DNA of 64,000 nt from Caballeronia sp. Lep1P3 (lineage in GTDB: Bacteria; Pseudomonadota; Gammaproteobacteria; Burkholderiales; Burkholderiaceae), in assembly GCF_022879595.1 (NCBI RefSeq), contig NZ_CP084265.1, positions 2,976,001 to 3,040,000 on the forward strand, read 5' to 3'. This document shows positions 37,002 through 45,324 of the stretch, piece after piece (position 1 is the stretch's first letter; every line of letters begins with the position of its first letter). The notes beneath the pieces were generated by a model. It did not search any database, had not been told where the DNA came from, and was given only the letters and a program-made list of their open reading frames with translations. The translations under genes and the position numbers were made by a program.

Positions 37002-37448
37002 TTACGCGTGCTCGACGTCCGCCCAGCAATTCGGCGTTTCGTACAGCCGCACGCGCTGGAGCCTGAGATTGACGCCGTAGTGCGCGTCGTACACGTCCGC
37101 GAGAATGCGGAACGCCACCGCCGCCATGTTTTCGACGGTCGGAATGCGGTCGAAGACGACGGTCTTGTGATCCGCCATGGACTGAAGGAATTCGCGCACT
37201 TTGACGTCGCCTTCGTAGACGATGAACGCGTGATCCCACTTGTTGACCAGATGCTCCATCGCGAGCGACTTCACGTCGGCGAAGTCCATCACCATGCCGC
37301 GATCCGGCGCGCCTTCGGTATCGACGAGATCGCCTTGCAGCGTGATTTCCAGTACGTAGCGATGCCCGTGCAAATTGCGGCACTGGCTGCGGTGATCGGG
37401 AATGCGGTGGCCCGCATCGAATTCGAGTTTTCGGGTAATCGTCTGCAC
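37002..37448 (-). CDS. queD: 6-carboxytetrahydropterin synthase QueD
   Basis: 148 residues from a GTG at 37448, 16 bases after the queE stop. Zinc-binding histidines lie in DAGHRI and NLHGHRY, and the catalytic Cys in SQCRNLHGHR. WDHAFIVY and IPTVENMAA complete the T-fold pattern. It converts dihydroneopterin triphosphate to 6-carboxytetrahydropterin, the second step of preQ0 synthesis. Last gene of queC-queE-queD. Confidence 0.95.
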   Translation of the reverse strand: MQTITRKLEFDAGHRIPDHRSQCRNLHGHRYVLEITLQGDLVDTEGAPDRGMVMDFADVKSLAMEHLVNKWDHAFIVYEGDVKVREFLQSMADHKTVVFDRIPTVENMAAVAFRILADVYDAHYGVNLRLQRVRLYETPNCWADVEHA

Positions 37449-37464
37449 GTCGGCTCGACCGTCT

Positions 37465-38097
37465 TCAGGGAATATTCAGGTATTTGTGCGTCTGCATCGA
37501 CAGCCGCCACTTGGGATGCCGCTTGCACCAGTCGATCGCGAGCTTCGTGTTGATGTCGCGCGAGGGACCGTCCATCGGCTGGACGAGGAAATACTCGAAG
37601 TCGAGCTTTTCGTATTCGGCAAGACGCTGATTGTCTTGCGGCACCACCACTTTCAGCTCGTTGCCCTTGGTGACGACGAGCGGCGCGTCGGCCTTCGGGC
37701 TCACGCAGATCCAGTCGATGCTGTCGAGCACGGACATCGATCCATTCGTTTCGATCGCCATTTCGAAGCCGGCTGCGTGCAGCGCGTCGACGAAAGGCTG
37801 GTCGATCTGCAGCATCGGCTCGCCGCCGGTGCAGACGACGAACTTGCTCGCCTCGCCATCCGGCCACAGCGACGCGATTTTCGCGACGAGTTCGGCGGGC
37901 GTCTTGAATTTGCCGCCATTCTCGCCGTTGGTGCCGACGAAATCGGTGTCGCAGAAACGGCAGATGGCGTCCGCGCGATCTTCCTCGCGGCCCGACCACA
38001 GATTGCAGCCGGCAAAACGGCAGAAGACGGCGGGACGCCCGGCGTTCGCGCCTTCGCCCTGCAACGTGTAGAAAATTTCCTTTACCGCATACGTCAT
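37465..38097 (-). CDS. queE: 7-carboxy-7-deazaguanine synthase QueE (CX14CX2C type)
   Basis: 210 residues. The radical-SAM cluster motif has an insert: Cys-X14-Cys-X2-Cys, running from GCNLWSGREE to ICRFCDTDF, rather than the standard CX3CX2C. This variant is established for Burkholderia QueE. GGEPMLQ is the SAM-binding GGE motif. It rearranges 6-carboxytetrahydropterin to 7-carboxy-7-deazaguanine. It lies 31 bases after queC on the same strand. Confidence 0.95.
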   Translation of the reverse strand: MTYAVKEIFYTLQGEGANAGRPAVFCRFAGCNLWSGREEDRADAICRFCDTDFVGTNGENGGKFKTPAELVAKIASLWPDGEASKFVVCTGGEPMLQIDQPFVDALHAAGFEMAIETNGSMSVLDSIDWICVSPKADAPLVVTKGNELKVVVPQDNQRLAEYEKLDFEYFLVQPMDGPSRDINTKLAIDWCKRHPKWRLSMQTHKYLNIP

Positions 38098-38128
38098 GAC
38101 TGCTCTGTGACTCAGTAGTGTTTCCGAT

Positions 38129-38863
38129 TCAGACCGGTTCGACGGTGACTTGCTCGCCCGCGCGATACGCTTCGTAGCCGCGTTTGCGCAGCTTGCACGC
38201 GGGGCACTGGCCGCAGCCGAAGCCCCATTCGTGCAGTTCGGCGCGCTCGCCGACGTAGCACGTATGCGTCTCGATGCGGATCAGATCGACGAGCGTCTCG
38301 CCGCCGAGCGTTTCCGCGAGCCGCCAGGTGTCGGCCTTGTCGAGCCACATCAGCGGCGTTTCGAGCGCGTAGCGAGTTTCCATGCCGAGGTTCAACGCGA
38401 CTTGCAACGCTTTCATGGTGTCGTCGCGGCAATCGGGGTAGCCGGAGAAGTCCGTCTCGCACATGCCGCCGACGAGCACCTTCAGTCCCCGGCGATACGC
38501 GAGCGCCGCAGCGACGGTCATGAACAGGAGGTTGCGCCCCGGGACGAACGTGTTCGGCAGGCCATTCGCGGTCGACTGAATCTCGATTTCGCGGGTCATC
38601 GCGGTGTCGCTGATCGCGCCGAGCACGGACAGATCGATCATGTGGTCTTCGCCGAGCCGCGCGGCCCATTGCGGAAACTTCTGCGCGATCGCCGCGCGAA
38701 AACTGTCGCGGCATTCAAGTTCGACGCGATGCCGCTGGCCGTAGTCGAAGCCGAGCGTCTCGACGGTTTCGTACCGTTCGAGCGCCCATGCAAGGCACGT
38801 AGCCGAGTCCTGTCCGCCGGAAAACAGCACGAGGGCGCTGTCCTTCGCGTCTATCCGAGTCAC
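38129..38863 (-). CDS. queC: 7-cyano-7-deazaguanine synthase QueC
   Basis: 244 residues from a GTG at 38863, chosen because ACGGAG lies 8 bases upstream and because upstream sequence shows no homology. The ATP pyrophosphatase P-loop is [14 protein letters not shown], and the zinc site is [17 protein letters not shown] with a preceding Cys. It makes preQ0 from 7-carboxy-7-deazaguanine, ATP and ammonia. First gene of the que operon. A TATACT box on the minus strand at 38953-38958 could be its -10. No preQ1 riboswitch was recognised in the leader. Confidence 0.94.
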   Translation of the reverse strand: MTRIDAKDSALVLFSGGQDSATCLAWALERYETVETLGFDYGQRHRVELECRDSFRAAIAQKFPQWAARLGEDHMIDLSVLGAISDTAMTREIEIQSTANGLPNTFVPGRNLLFMTVAAALAYRRGLKVLVGGMCETDFSGYPDCRDDTMKALQVALNLGMETRYALETPLMWLDKADTWRLAETLGGETLVDLIRIETHTCYVGERAELHEWGFGCGQCPACKLRKRGYEAYRAGEQVTVEPV

Positions 38864-39082
38864 CGTGAAAACTCCGTGTATGAGATTGGCGTCGCGCGCC
38901 TGCCCGAACGACCGTCGCGCATAGCGGCGCGATGGCGGCGAAGCGCGAATCCAGTATAGGCCGCCGACTCTTTCACTGACGCGCGCCCTTCTTATGCCTG
39001 CGATAGCACGCCCGACGACGACGGGCCTATCGCTTCGATGCGCCACTCGCTGCGTTTGACGCACGAGTTGCCGCGATCGAAA

Positions 39083-39119
39083 TAAAAAAGACTTGCCGGT
39101 CCGCGGACGAGGCAAGTCC
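39083..39119 (-). terminator. Minus-strand terminator upstream of queC
   Basis: On the minus strand GACTTGCC pairs with GGCAAGTC around a 13-base loop and is followed by TTTTTTATTT. It lies 220 bases upstream of queC and points toward it, so it either ends a transcript coming from the island (the gene remnant at 39488-39706) or acts in the queC leader. A TAAAAT box sits about 15 bases upstream of it (39134-39139). Confidence 0.75.
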
Positions 39120-39865
39120 TTAATTCGATGCGAATTTTAGCATGCTGCACGATTGTTCGCCGAAGGCGCGACGGCGGCGGAAGCGGTTCCGGCTGAGCCG
39201 ATTTAACCCTCAATCCGGTGTGGCTTTTCCACGCGACAAACCGCCCGCTTTTCAAGGAAGTGCCTTTTCTCGTGATCGACGTACTAACCGGGTGGTTAGG
39301 CCTTCGCGTCAGATAGTTACGGGCAGCAATTGAAGTAGTACTGCCGAATTTACCGACGCAGGCTCGAAGACCAAAGTACCGATTTTCAGTAATCCTTGCC
39401 GCTCTTACCGCTTCTGAAACACTTGTTACATATGAATTTTTACCTTCTCATCTTACGTATAGTATTCTTGCCTCCGTTGTCGCTGACTTACGGCAAGTAT
39501 TTCTGAAACAAAGCGACCGCCGCAGCAAAATCAGGAAAATCTGCCGTTTTCAGCGGCGTGTTTCTAGCGCGAAGCAGGTCGCTCGCCCACGGGAGCGGCG
39601 GCAATATCGGCAAGTTCTCCCGGTCGATGAAGTTCCCGAGATCGAGGCGAAGATGGGCCGCCGACAGCTCGTCATGACGTCGAGCATTCGCGCAAGCCGT
39701 TAGTGTTTATCCGTTCGCATGCCTAACGAATCCCCGACTGAGACTCGGGGACCGCAAAGAATACGCGTTCGCCATTGATACGCCTCGACATGTTCGCGGC
39801 GCTCTAACCGGCGCATGCGTTCGCCGACGATTCAACCCATTCTTGAGTACCGCTAAATAATTAAT
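39120..39865. other. AT-richer intergenic island between queC and the glycoside hydrolase
   Basis: About 750 bases that are visibly AT-richer than the rest of the window, without an intact gene. It holds a gene remnant on the minus strand (39488-39706, listed separately) and an inverted repeat CTAACC-GGGT-GGTTAG (39284-39299), of the form bound by TetR-type repressors. A 7-base GC hairpin, TCCCCGA (39731-39737) with TCGGGGA (39745-39751), lacks a T run, and TATAGT at 39458-39463 is a possible promoter box. The composition suggests transferred or decaying DNA. Confidence 0.6.
39488..39706 (-). pseudogene. Remnant 3' end of an unidentified gene
   Basis: The minus strand is open for 72 codons up to a TAA at 39488-39490, but begins right after an in-frame TAA (39707-39709) and contains no ATG or GTG. 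The encoded C-terminus (including LPILPPLPWASDLLRARN and TPLKTADFPDFAAAVALFQK) has protein-like composition, a helix-like amphipathic end and mostly normal codon use. I do not recognise the family. It most likely is what is left of a longer gene; a sequencing frameshift is a less likely alternative. Confidence 0.5.
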
Positions 39866-40987
39866 ATGAAGAATCCTAGCCAAACTTCTGCCATGATTTC
39901 TCGCGCTTTCGCCGCGAAAGCGGGCCTCGCCGCCGCCGCAGTAACCGCCAGCCTGTTGCTCGCCGCCTGTGGCGGCGGCAGCGACACCTTCGACACGGCG
40001 TCCGCCGCCGACGCCGCCAGTCGCGATACGACGCCCCAGGCAAGCGACAAGGCCGCGACGACGGCCACGAAGATTTTCTATGGCGCGAACGGCCACAACA
40101 ACGAAGGCGGCGCCTACGACCTCTCCAGCCCGGCGCTCCAGCTTTCGCAGCTTCAAAGTCTCGGCGTCAAGCTGTATCGCAACGAGGTTTATAGCCAGGC
40201 ATCGGTGAACAAGCTCGCCGGCATCGCGAAGACGATGGCCGCGGGCGGCGTGACGATCTTCCCCGTCCTGCTCGTCGGATCGAACGGCTTCAACAACGAG
40301 TCGGACGCGTACAACGCCGGCTATACGCTCGGCAAGCAAACGGCGACTTCCTATCATTATCCGTACTACGAAGTGTCGAACGAGCTGGGCGCGTCGATGC
40401 TCACCGGCAACGTCGACGGCGTCTATCCGCAGCACTTCGACAACGCAAAGTTCCAGAAGGCGCGCGGCGTGATTCGCGGCATGATCGCCGGCATCAAGTC
40501 GGTGGATACCACGGGCAAGATCGTCATCGGCGGCGATACGTGGCTGCACTACGCCTTCGACCAGATGCTCTGGAACGGCACGCAGCCCGATGGCTCGACG
40601 GGTCATCCGAAGGTGACGTGGGACATCACGGCGTGGCATTGGTATTCGGAGCAAGGCGACATCACGCACGCATGCGGCGGCACCGGTTGCCACGACGTGC
40701 TCGGCACGTTGCAGGCATTCGGCAAGCCGATCTGGTTAACGGAATTCGGCGTGCGTCCGTCCTACGGCTCGGACGCGCAGATCGCGTCGTACATGGTCGG
40801 CAACAAGATGATGGCGCAGTTCGTCTCGGTGGCCGCGAAGTACAACCTTCAGGCCATCCAGGTCTATCAGCTGTATGACGATCCCGCCGGCGGCGAAGGC
40901 AACTACGGCCTCATCAAGAACGATGGCAAGACGCAGAAGGCGGTGTTCACGTCATTCAAGAACTTCGTGGCCGCGAACCCCAAGTAA
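39866..40987 (+). CDS. Lipoprotein glycoside hydrolase (clan A-like TIM barrel)
   Basis: 373 residues. The N-terminus is a lipoprotein signal with lipobox LLLAAC followed by GGGSD; an internal ATG at 39893 would give the same mature protein. After a 40-residue linker comes a TIM-barrel glycosidase with candidate acid/base Glu173 in YYEVSNELG and nucleophile Glu293 in WLTEFGV. WHWYSEQGD and a CGGTGC pair of cysteines lie between them. This pattern fits Asl1/GH39-like exopolysaccharide glycosidases, but the exact family is uncertain. It stands alone, followed by a strong terminator, in an AT-rich island. No clear ribosome site. Confidence 0.75.
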   Translation: MKNPSQTSAMISRAFAAKAGLAAAAVTASLLLAACGGGSDTFDTASAADAASRDTTPQASDKAATTATKIFYGANGHNNEGGAYDLSSPALQLSQLQSLGVKLYRNEVYSQASVNKLAGIAKTMAAGGVTIFPVLLVGSNGFNNESDAYNAGYTLGKQTATSYHYPYYEVSNELGASMLTGNVDGVYPQHFDNAKFQKARGVIRGMIAGIKSVDTTGKIVIGGDTWLHYAFDQMLWNGTQPDGSTGHPKVTWDITAWHWYSEQGDITHACGGTGCHDVLGTLQAFGKPIWLTEFGVRPSYGSDAQIASYMVGNKMMAQFVSVAAKYNLQAIQVYQLYDDPAGGEGNYGLIKNDGKTQKAVFTSFKNFVAANPK

Positions 40988-41043
40988 GCGGCGGATGTCG
41001 GGCGGCGCGAGACGAGCGCCGTCCCGAACGCGACACGAGCAAA

Positions 41044-41092
41044 AGCGGGCAAGTGTGCCGGAAGCGATTCCGGCGACTTGCCCGCTTTTTCT
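41044..41092 (+). terminator. Strong terminator after the glycoside hydrolase, possibly bidirectional
   Basis: Perfect 11-base arms AGCGGGCAAGT (41044-41054) and ACTTGCCCGCT (41076-41086), with an inner CCGGAA/TTCCGG stem, are followed by TTTTT. On the minus strand a TTTT run also follows, so it could end a minus-strand transcript from 41130. Confidence 0.9.
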
Positions 41093-41129
41093 TTGGACGC
41101 GAGAACGAAGCTGCGCGCGCGATGCAGCG

Positions 41130-41480
41130 TCAGCGCACCGCGAATGCGTACCAGCCGGCGCTGCTTGCCGACACGCGACGCGGACGACGGCTCGTCAGCG
41201 CAGCCGCCTTCGGCTTGGGCGATGGCGCGCGCAACTGCATCGGACGCCGCAAGAGCGCCTGCAGCGACACATTGCGCGAAATGGCGCGCGCACGCAGATT
41301 GAAGACGAAGCCGCGAAACCACGCCCGGATGCCATCCACCGGATGCACTTCTCTGACTTGCTCGGCGAGCGCCTGCGAGCGCGCGGAATGGTGACGCAAC
41401 GCGCGGATCATGCCGCGCCGGGCGGGCCGCGCGGCGCGCGATGCAGCGCGTCGGAGGCCTGAAGCGATTCGGTGGTTCAT
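41130..41480 (-). CDS. Doubtful small basic protein
   Basis: 116 residues from ATG 41480; an in-frame ATG at 41609 would add 43 residues. Very Arg/Ala-rich (RRAASRAARPARRG), with a more protein-like middle (EVHPVDGIRAWFRGFVFNL). Third codon positions are GC-rich and the frame ends just before a terminator that can act on this strand, which favours a real gene. There is no ribosome site and no family I recognise. High-GC chance frame is the main alternative. Confidence 0.35.
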   Translation of the reverse strand: MNHRIASGLRRAASRAARPARRGMIRALRHHSARSQALAEQVREVHPVDGIRAWFRGFVFNLRARAISRNVSLQALLRRPMQLRAPSPKPKAAALTSRRPRRVSASSAGWYAFAVR

Positions 41481-41703
41481 GTCGGCGATAAAAGATGTTC
41501 GCGTCGGGCGAACTCGGAGGAAGCTCGTCACGGCGCAGTTCAAGCCTTCGATCCGACCTCGGATTCGAAGTTGCACCACATTGTTACATTCAATGTACAG
41601 GACCTTCATTACTGCCGTAAGTCCGCGTTTTCCCTGTCGGTTTATACAGTGAACGCTTCATTGGATGCGCGAATCGCCCATGTGCAAATGCCCTTGCTAC
41701 ACG

Positions 41704-41722
41704 ACGGACATACAATGTCCGT
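41704..41722 (+). promoter_or_regulatory. Perfect palindromic operator upstream of the PhyH dioxygenase
   Basis: ACGGACAT-ACA-ATGTCCGT is a perfect 8-base inverted repeat with a 3-base centre, 61 bases before the start codon. A TACAAT hexamer (41711-41716) lies inside it, so a bound protein would cover the likely -10 box. Further upstream, TTACATTCAATGTAC (near 41585) is a second short inverted repeat. Confidence 0.6.
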
Positions 41723-41783
41723 ATTCGCCCCAATTTCGGGTTATGCGCTGGCTGTATGGCGGATGAAGCGGCGCAAAGGCTCA

Positions 41784-42566
41784 ATGAACATGTCTGAACA
41801 AACGTCGCTGAAATCGAAGAAAGATCAGGTGCAGGAACTGCGCGAAACGGGCTTCGTCATCGCGAACGGACTCGTTTCCGACGCACGCTGTGACGCGTTG
41901 CGCGAAATCGCCGCGCTTCAACTGGCCGAAGCCGCGCCGCCGGTCGAGTTCGAAGCCGATCTGCAATACCCCGGCGCGCCCGAATCGCGTCACGCGCCGG
42001 GCGGACAAACGGTGCGCCGCCTGCTCGACGCCTACGCGCGCCATCCGCTCTTCGCGGAATTCGCGACATCGCCGGAAGTGCGCGGCTGGATGGAACTGTA
42101 TTTCGGCGAAACGCCGTATCTGTCGCGCGCGCATCACAACTGCGTGATGACGAAGCATCCGGCATACGGCAGCCTGACCGGGTGGCATCGCGACGTACGC
42201 TATTGGGCGTTCGAGCGCGACGACCTCGTTTCCGCGTGGGTCGCGCTCGGCGACGAGACCGTGGACAACGGTGCGCTGTGGTTCGTGCCGCGCTCGCACA
42301 GACTGGCGTTCACATCGGACCGGTTCGACGCCGCCAAATTCTTCCGCGCCGATTTGCCGGAGAACGCCGCGCTCATCCGCACGGCCGTGTCGCCCGCACT
42401 GAAGAAGGGCGATGTCGTGTTCTTTCACTGCAACACGCTGCATTCGGCGGGCAAGAACCTGACCGACCGCGTGAAGTTCTCGCTCGTTTATACATATCGC
42501 GGCGCGAGCAATGCCGCGCTGCCGGGCACGCGCTCGGCGTCGAAGCCGGAAATCGCGCTCGTCTGA
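41784..42566 (+). CDS. Phytanoyl-CoA dioxygenase (PhyH) family protein
   Basis: 260 residues from ATG 41784, 4 bases after AAAGG; the ATG two codons on (41790) is an equal candidate by spacing. The iron-binding HxD motif is in TGWHRDVRYW and the distal His in FFHCNTLHSAGKN; the 2-oxoglutarate Arg is probably in RVKFSLVYTYRG. It is a non-haem Fe(II)/2-oxoglutarate oxygenase, substrate unknown (these range from lipids to small secondary metabolites). It is monocistronic, with a palindromic operator upstream. Confidence 0.88.
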   Translation: MNMSEQTSLKSKKDQVQELRETGFVIANGLVSDARCDALREIAALQLAEAAPPVEFEADLQYPGAPESRHAPGGQTVRRLLDAYARHPLFAEFATSPEVRGWMELYFGETPYLSRAHHNCVMTKHPAYGSLTGWHRDVRYWAFERDDLVSAWVALGDETVDNGALWFVPRSHRLAFTSDRFDAAKFFRADLPENAALIRTAVSPALKKGDVVFFHCNTLHSAGKNLTDRVKFSLVYTYRGASNAALPGTRSASKPEIALV

Positions 42567-42584
42567 GCGCCTGGCGCCGAGCAT

Positions 42585-42788
42585 TCAGCGTCTGGACGGC
42601 AACGCAAGCCCGATCAGCCCCGCCAGCGACGCGACGATGCCGCCGGCGATCAGCCAGATGGTCTTGTTCGTCGGCGAGCCGGTGAAGAATCGCGATACGT
42701 CGTTGCTCAGCGAGTGAAACGACTGTCCGCCGAAGTAAAGCAGCACGACGCCGCCGACAAGCAACGCCACGGAAATCGCTCGGGTCAT
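42585..42788 (-). CDS. DUF3185-family small membrane protein
   Basis: 67 residues with two membrane helices (SVALLVGGVVLLYFGG and IWLIAGGIVASLAGLIGL) joined by a polar loop SLSNDVSRFFTGSPTNKT, the pattern of DUF3185. Function unknown. It follows the MscS gene by 68 bases on the same strand and is convergent with the PhyH gene (18 bases between stops). Confidence 0.85.
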   Translation of the reverse strand: MTRAISVALLVGGVVLLYFGGQSFHSLSNDVSRFFTGSPTNKTIWLIAGGIVASLAGLIGLALPSRR

Positions 42789-42856
42789 GAAGGGTCTCGC
42801 TCGTTCAGGATACGGCGCGCCAGCTTACAAGGCGCGCCGGGGCGCGTCCAGTCGGC

Positions 42857-43651
42857 TCACGCCTCGACGGGCACGCGCGTCAGCGGCTGAATCTTGCGCA
42901 GCAAATCGGCCTGCACCTGCGCGTGATCGCCCGCGCTCGTCCACACGCCGACGTTGAATTTCACGCCCGTATCGGTGTAATCGGTCACGGCGATCCACGG
43001 CGCCGACGCGCCGTCCTGCACGATGCGCGCGTCGCCGGTGACGAGCGCGCGCAGTTCGGCCAGCACGCGCTCCACGTCCTGACCATGCTGCACGAGAAAG
43101 TTCAGCACCACGCGACGGCGCTCGTTCGCGCTGTAATTCGTCACCGGATTCGCCCAGATGATGCTGTTTGGCACGAACATGACGATGCCGTCCGCTTTCG
43201 TGAGCCGCGTCGTGAAAAGTCCGATCTCGTTGACGGTGCCCGCCGTCACGCCGATGCCCTCGATGTAATCGCCGACGCGAAACGGCCGCAGCAGCAGAAG
43301 CATCAGGCCCGCGGCGATGTTCTGCAGCGTGCCTTGCAGCGCGAGCCCGATGGCAAGACCCGCCGCGCCGAGCACGGTCAGGATGCTGGCCGCCGCGATG
43401 CCGAACTTGCCGAGCGCCGCGACGATCGCGATCACGCGGATCGCCCACATCGCGAGGCTCGCGAGCACGGGCGTGAGCGTGGCATCGACGTTGGTGCGCG
43501 CAAGCGTGCGGCGCAGCGCGTTCGCGACGGCGTTCGAAATCCACCAGCCGACAGCGACGATGAGGATGGCCAGCAAAACGTTGACGCCGTATGTCAGCCC
43601 GAGCGTGAGCATGAAATCGTAAGCGGGGCGCAGTTTGTCGATCGAATTCAT
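42857..43651 (-). CDS. Small-conductance mechanosensitive channel, MscS family
   Basis: 264 residues: three membrane helices, with the pore helix GAAGLAIGLALQGTLQNIAAGLM showing the Ala/Gly packing of MscS TM3, then the beta domain (PFRVGDYIEGIGVTAGTVNEIGL; MFVPNSIIWANPVTNYS) and a C-terminal alpha/beta domain. It opens under membrane tension to release solutes in hypo-osmotic shock. Length is close to E. coli MscS (286). Confidence 0.93.
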   Translation of the reverse strand: MNSIDKLRPAYDFMLTLGLTYGVNVLLAILIVAVGWWISNAVANALRRTLARTNVDATLTPVLASLAMWAIRVIAIVAALGKFGIAAASILTVLGAAGLAIGLALQGTLQNIAAGLMLLLLRPFRVGDYIEGIGVTAGTVNEIGLFTTRLTKADGIVMFVPNSIIWANPVTNYSANERRRVVLNFLVQHGQDVERVLAELRALVTGDARIVQDGASAPWIAVTDYTDTGVKFNVGVWTSAGDHAQVQADLLRKIQPLTRVPVEA

Positions 43652-43856
43652 CCGATGCTCCTTTCTTGAAGATTGTGCGGCGCGCGGGATGCTCCCGCAT
43701 ACCGGGACGGCGCGTGCGCGGCGCTCGTGCCGCCGCCGATTGCTCTACCATTGACGGCTTCGAGCGGACCCGCGAGCGTATCGCAGCGCGCGCGTCCGTC
43801 GGCCGTCACGCTTGTCAAAGTTAGTTCAATTCCGCAACCCGCAAAGGAAATCCGTC

Positions 43857-44900
43857 ATGGCTTACGAAGCAGCTTCCGAGCGCTACACGCAGATGCAATA
43901 CCGCACATGCGGCAAGAGCGGACTCCAATTGCCGGCGTTGTCGCTTGGGCTCTGGCACAACTTCGGCGACACCACGCCCATTTCGACGCAACGTGAAATT
44001 CTGCGCACCGCGTTCGATCTCGGCGTCACGCATTTCGATCTCGCGAATAACTACGGGCCGCCGTATGGCAGCGCGGAAACCAACTTCGGCCGTCTTTTCA
44101 AGGACGATTTCCGTCCGTATCGCGACGAACTGCTGATCTCCTCGAAAGCCGGCTGGGACATGTGGCCCGGCCCTTACGGCCAGGGCGGCGGATCGCGCAA
44201 GTATGTGCTCGCGAGCCTCGACCAGAGCCTGAAGCGCATGGGCCTCGATTACGTCGATATCTTCTACTCGCATCGTTTCGATGCCGACACGCCGCTCGAG
44301 GAAACCGCAGGCGCGCTCGCGACCGCCGTGCATTCGGGCAAGGCGCTGTACGTCGGCATTTCGTCGTATTCGGCGGCCAAGACGCGCGAAATGGCGAAGC
44401 TGCTGGCCGAGCACAAGGTGCCGCTTTTGATTCATCAGCCGTCGTACAACATGCTCAACCGCTGGATCGAGCACGAACTGCTCGATACGCTCGACGACGT
44501 CGGCGCGGGAAGCATCGCCTTCACGCCGCTCGCGCAAGGGCTGCTGACCAGCAAGTACCTGAACGGCGTGCCGCAGGATGCGCGCGTCAACAAGCCGGGC
44601 GGCGGATCGCTCAAGCAGGAGCACTTGAACGAGGAAAACCTCGCGCATGTGCGCAAGCTCAACGAACTCGCCGAGCGGCGCGGCCAAAGTCTCGCGCAGA
44701 TGGCGCTTTCTTGGGCGCTGCGCGGCGGGCGCGTGACGTCGGTGCTGATCGGCGCGAGCCGCGCCGAGCAAGTCGTCGAGAACGTCGGCGCGCTGAAGAA
44801 CCTCGATTTCACCGCAGAGGAACTCGCGGAAATCGACCAGTACGCGCAGGAAGGCGGCATCAATCTGTGGGAGAAGCCGTCGACGGATCAGCGCATCTGA
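43857..44900 (+). CDS. gpr: L-glyceraldehyde 3-phosphate reductase-like aldo/keto reductase
   Basis: 347 residues from ATG 43857, with AAAGGAAA upstream. The catalytic tetrad Asp/Tyr/Lys/His is seen in THFDLANNYGPPYG, LISSKAGWDMWPGPYG and FYSHRFD; the sequence GPPYGSAETNFGRLF is characteristic of the YghZ/Gpr group. These use NADPH to reduce L-glyceraldehyde 3-phosphate or methylglyoxal. It is monocistronic with a weak terminator (44900-44923) downstream. Confidence 0.9.
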   Translation: MAYEAASERYTQMQYRTCGKSGLQLPALSLGLWHNFGDTTPISTQREILRTAFDLGVTHFDLANNYGPPYGSAETNFGRLFKDDFRPYRDELLISSKAGWDMWPGPYGQGGGSRKYVLASLDQSLKRMGLDYVDIFYSHRFDADTPLEETAGALATAVHSGKALYVGISSYSAAKTREMAKLLAEHKVPLLIHQPSYNMLNRWIEHELLDTLDDVGAGSIAFTPLAQGLLTSKYLNGVPQDARVNKPGGGSLKQEHLNEENLAHVRKLNELAERRGQSLAQMALSWALRGGRVTSVLIGASRAEQVVENVGALKNLDFTAEELAEIDQYAQEGGINLWEKPSTDQRI

Positions 44901-44923
44901 CGGCGGCGGCGGCGCGCCGTTTT
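44900..44923 (+). terminator. Weak terminator after gpr
   Basis: ACGGCG (44900-44905) pairs with CGCCGT (44915-44920), the second arm leading into TTTTT. It begins inside the gpr stop codon, and the GC repeats allow alternative pairings, so strength is uncertain. Confidence 0.45.
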
Positions 44924-45324
44924 TCGCGCGAGTTCGCTCGCGAGAATGGCGCGCGCCTGCCGCCAGAAGGGTATTTCGGGATACGCGCGGCGTCTGTTGT
45001 TATCATGCCGAGTCGCGGTTTGCTCGTTGCCGCTCCGCAGCGATCAGCGATCCACGCCGACGCGCGGCGCATTGCCGCCCCGAAACGCCCCTAAACGCTC
45101 CGATCGTCCGGGGACGTCCGAGGACGCCGGCTGGCTATCGCGTTAGAATAGCCGATTGCGCTGCGGGCCCGAAAAGCCGGCGCCTGGCGCGCGGGGAGCG
45201 CGCTTTCATCGAACGAAATCGCGGACGTCGAGCCAGTCCACGCGTCCTTTCGCGTCGCGCCGAGCGCAGCGCCTCTCCGACGTCAGCCCGTGAGCGTCAC
45301 CGTTTTCGCCTAGTTCAAGAAGCC
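44924..45324. other. 401-base gap before fpr
   Basis: No gene is seen. A TAGAAT box at 45144-45149 could be the -10 of fpr, giving a long leader of about 170 bases that contains GC-rich self-complementary stretches near 45180-45210. No good -35 box, operator or terminator could be made out. Confidence 0.4.

Noticed and set aside
38864..39120. PreQ1 riboswitch in the queC leader
   Set aside because: Searched by eye for the short class I pattern with its A-rich tail and found no match on the minus strand; only a terminator is seen.
39731..39751. tRNA-like or terminator hairpin TCCCCGA/TCGGGGA
   Set aside because: No cloverleaf can be built around it, no T-arm consensus is present, and there is no T run on either strand.
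41053..41394. Plus-strand frame of 113 codons after the glycosidase terminator
   Set aside because: It begins inside the terminator hairpin, has no ribosome site and lies opposite a somewhat more protein-like minus-strand frame.
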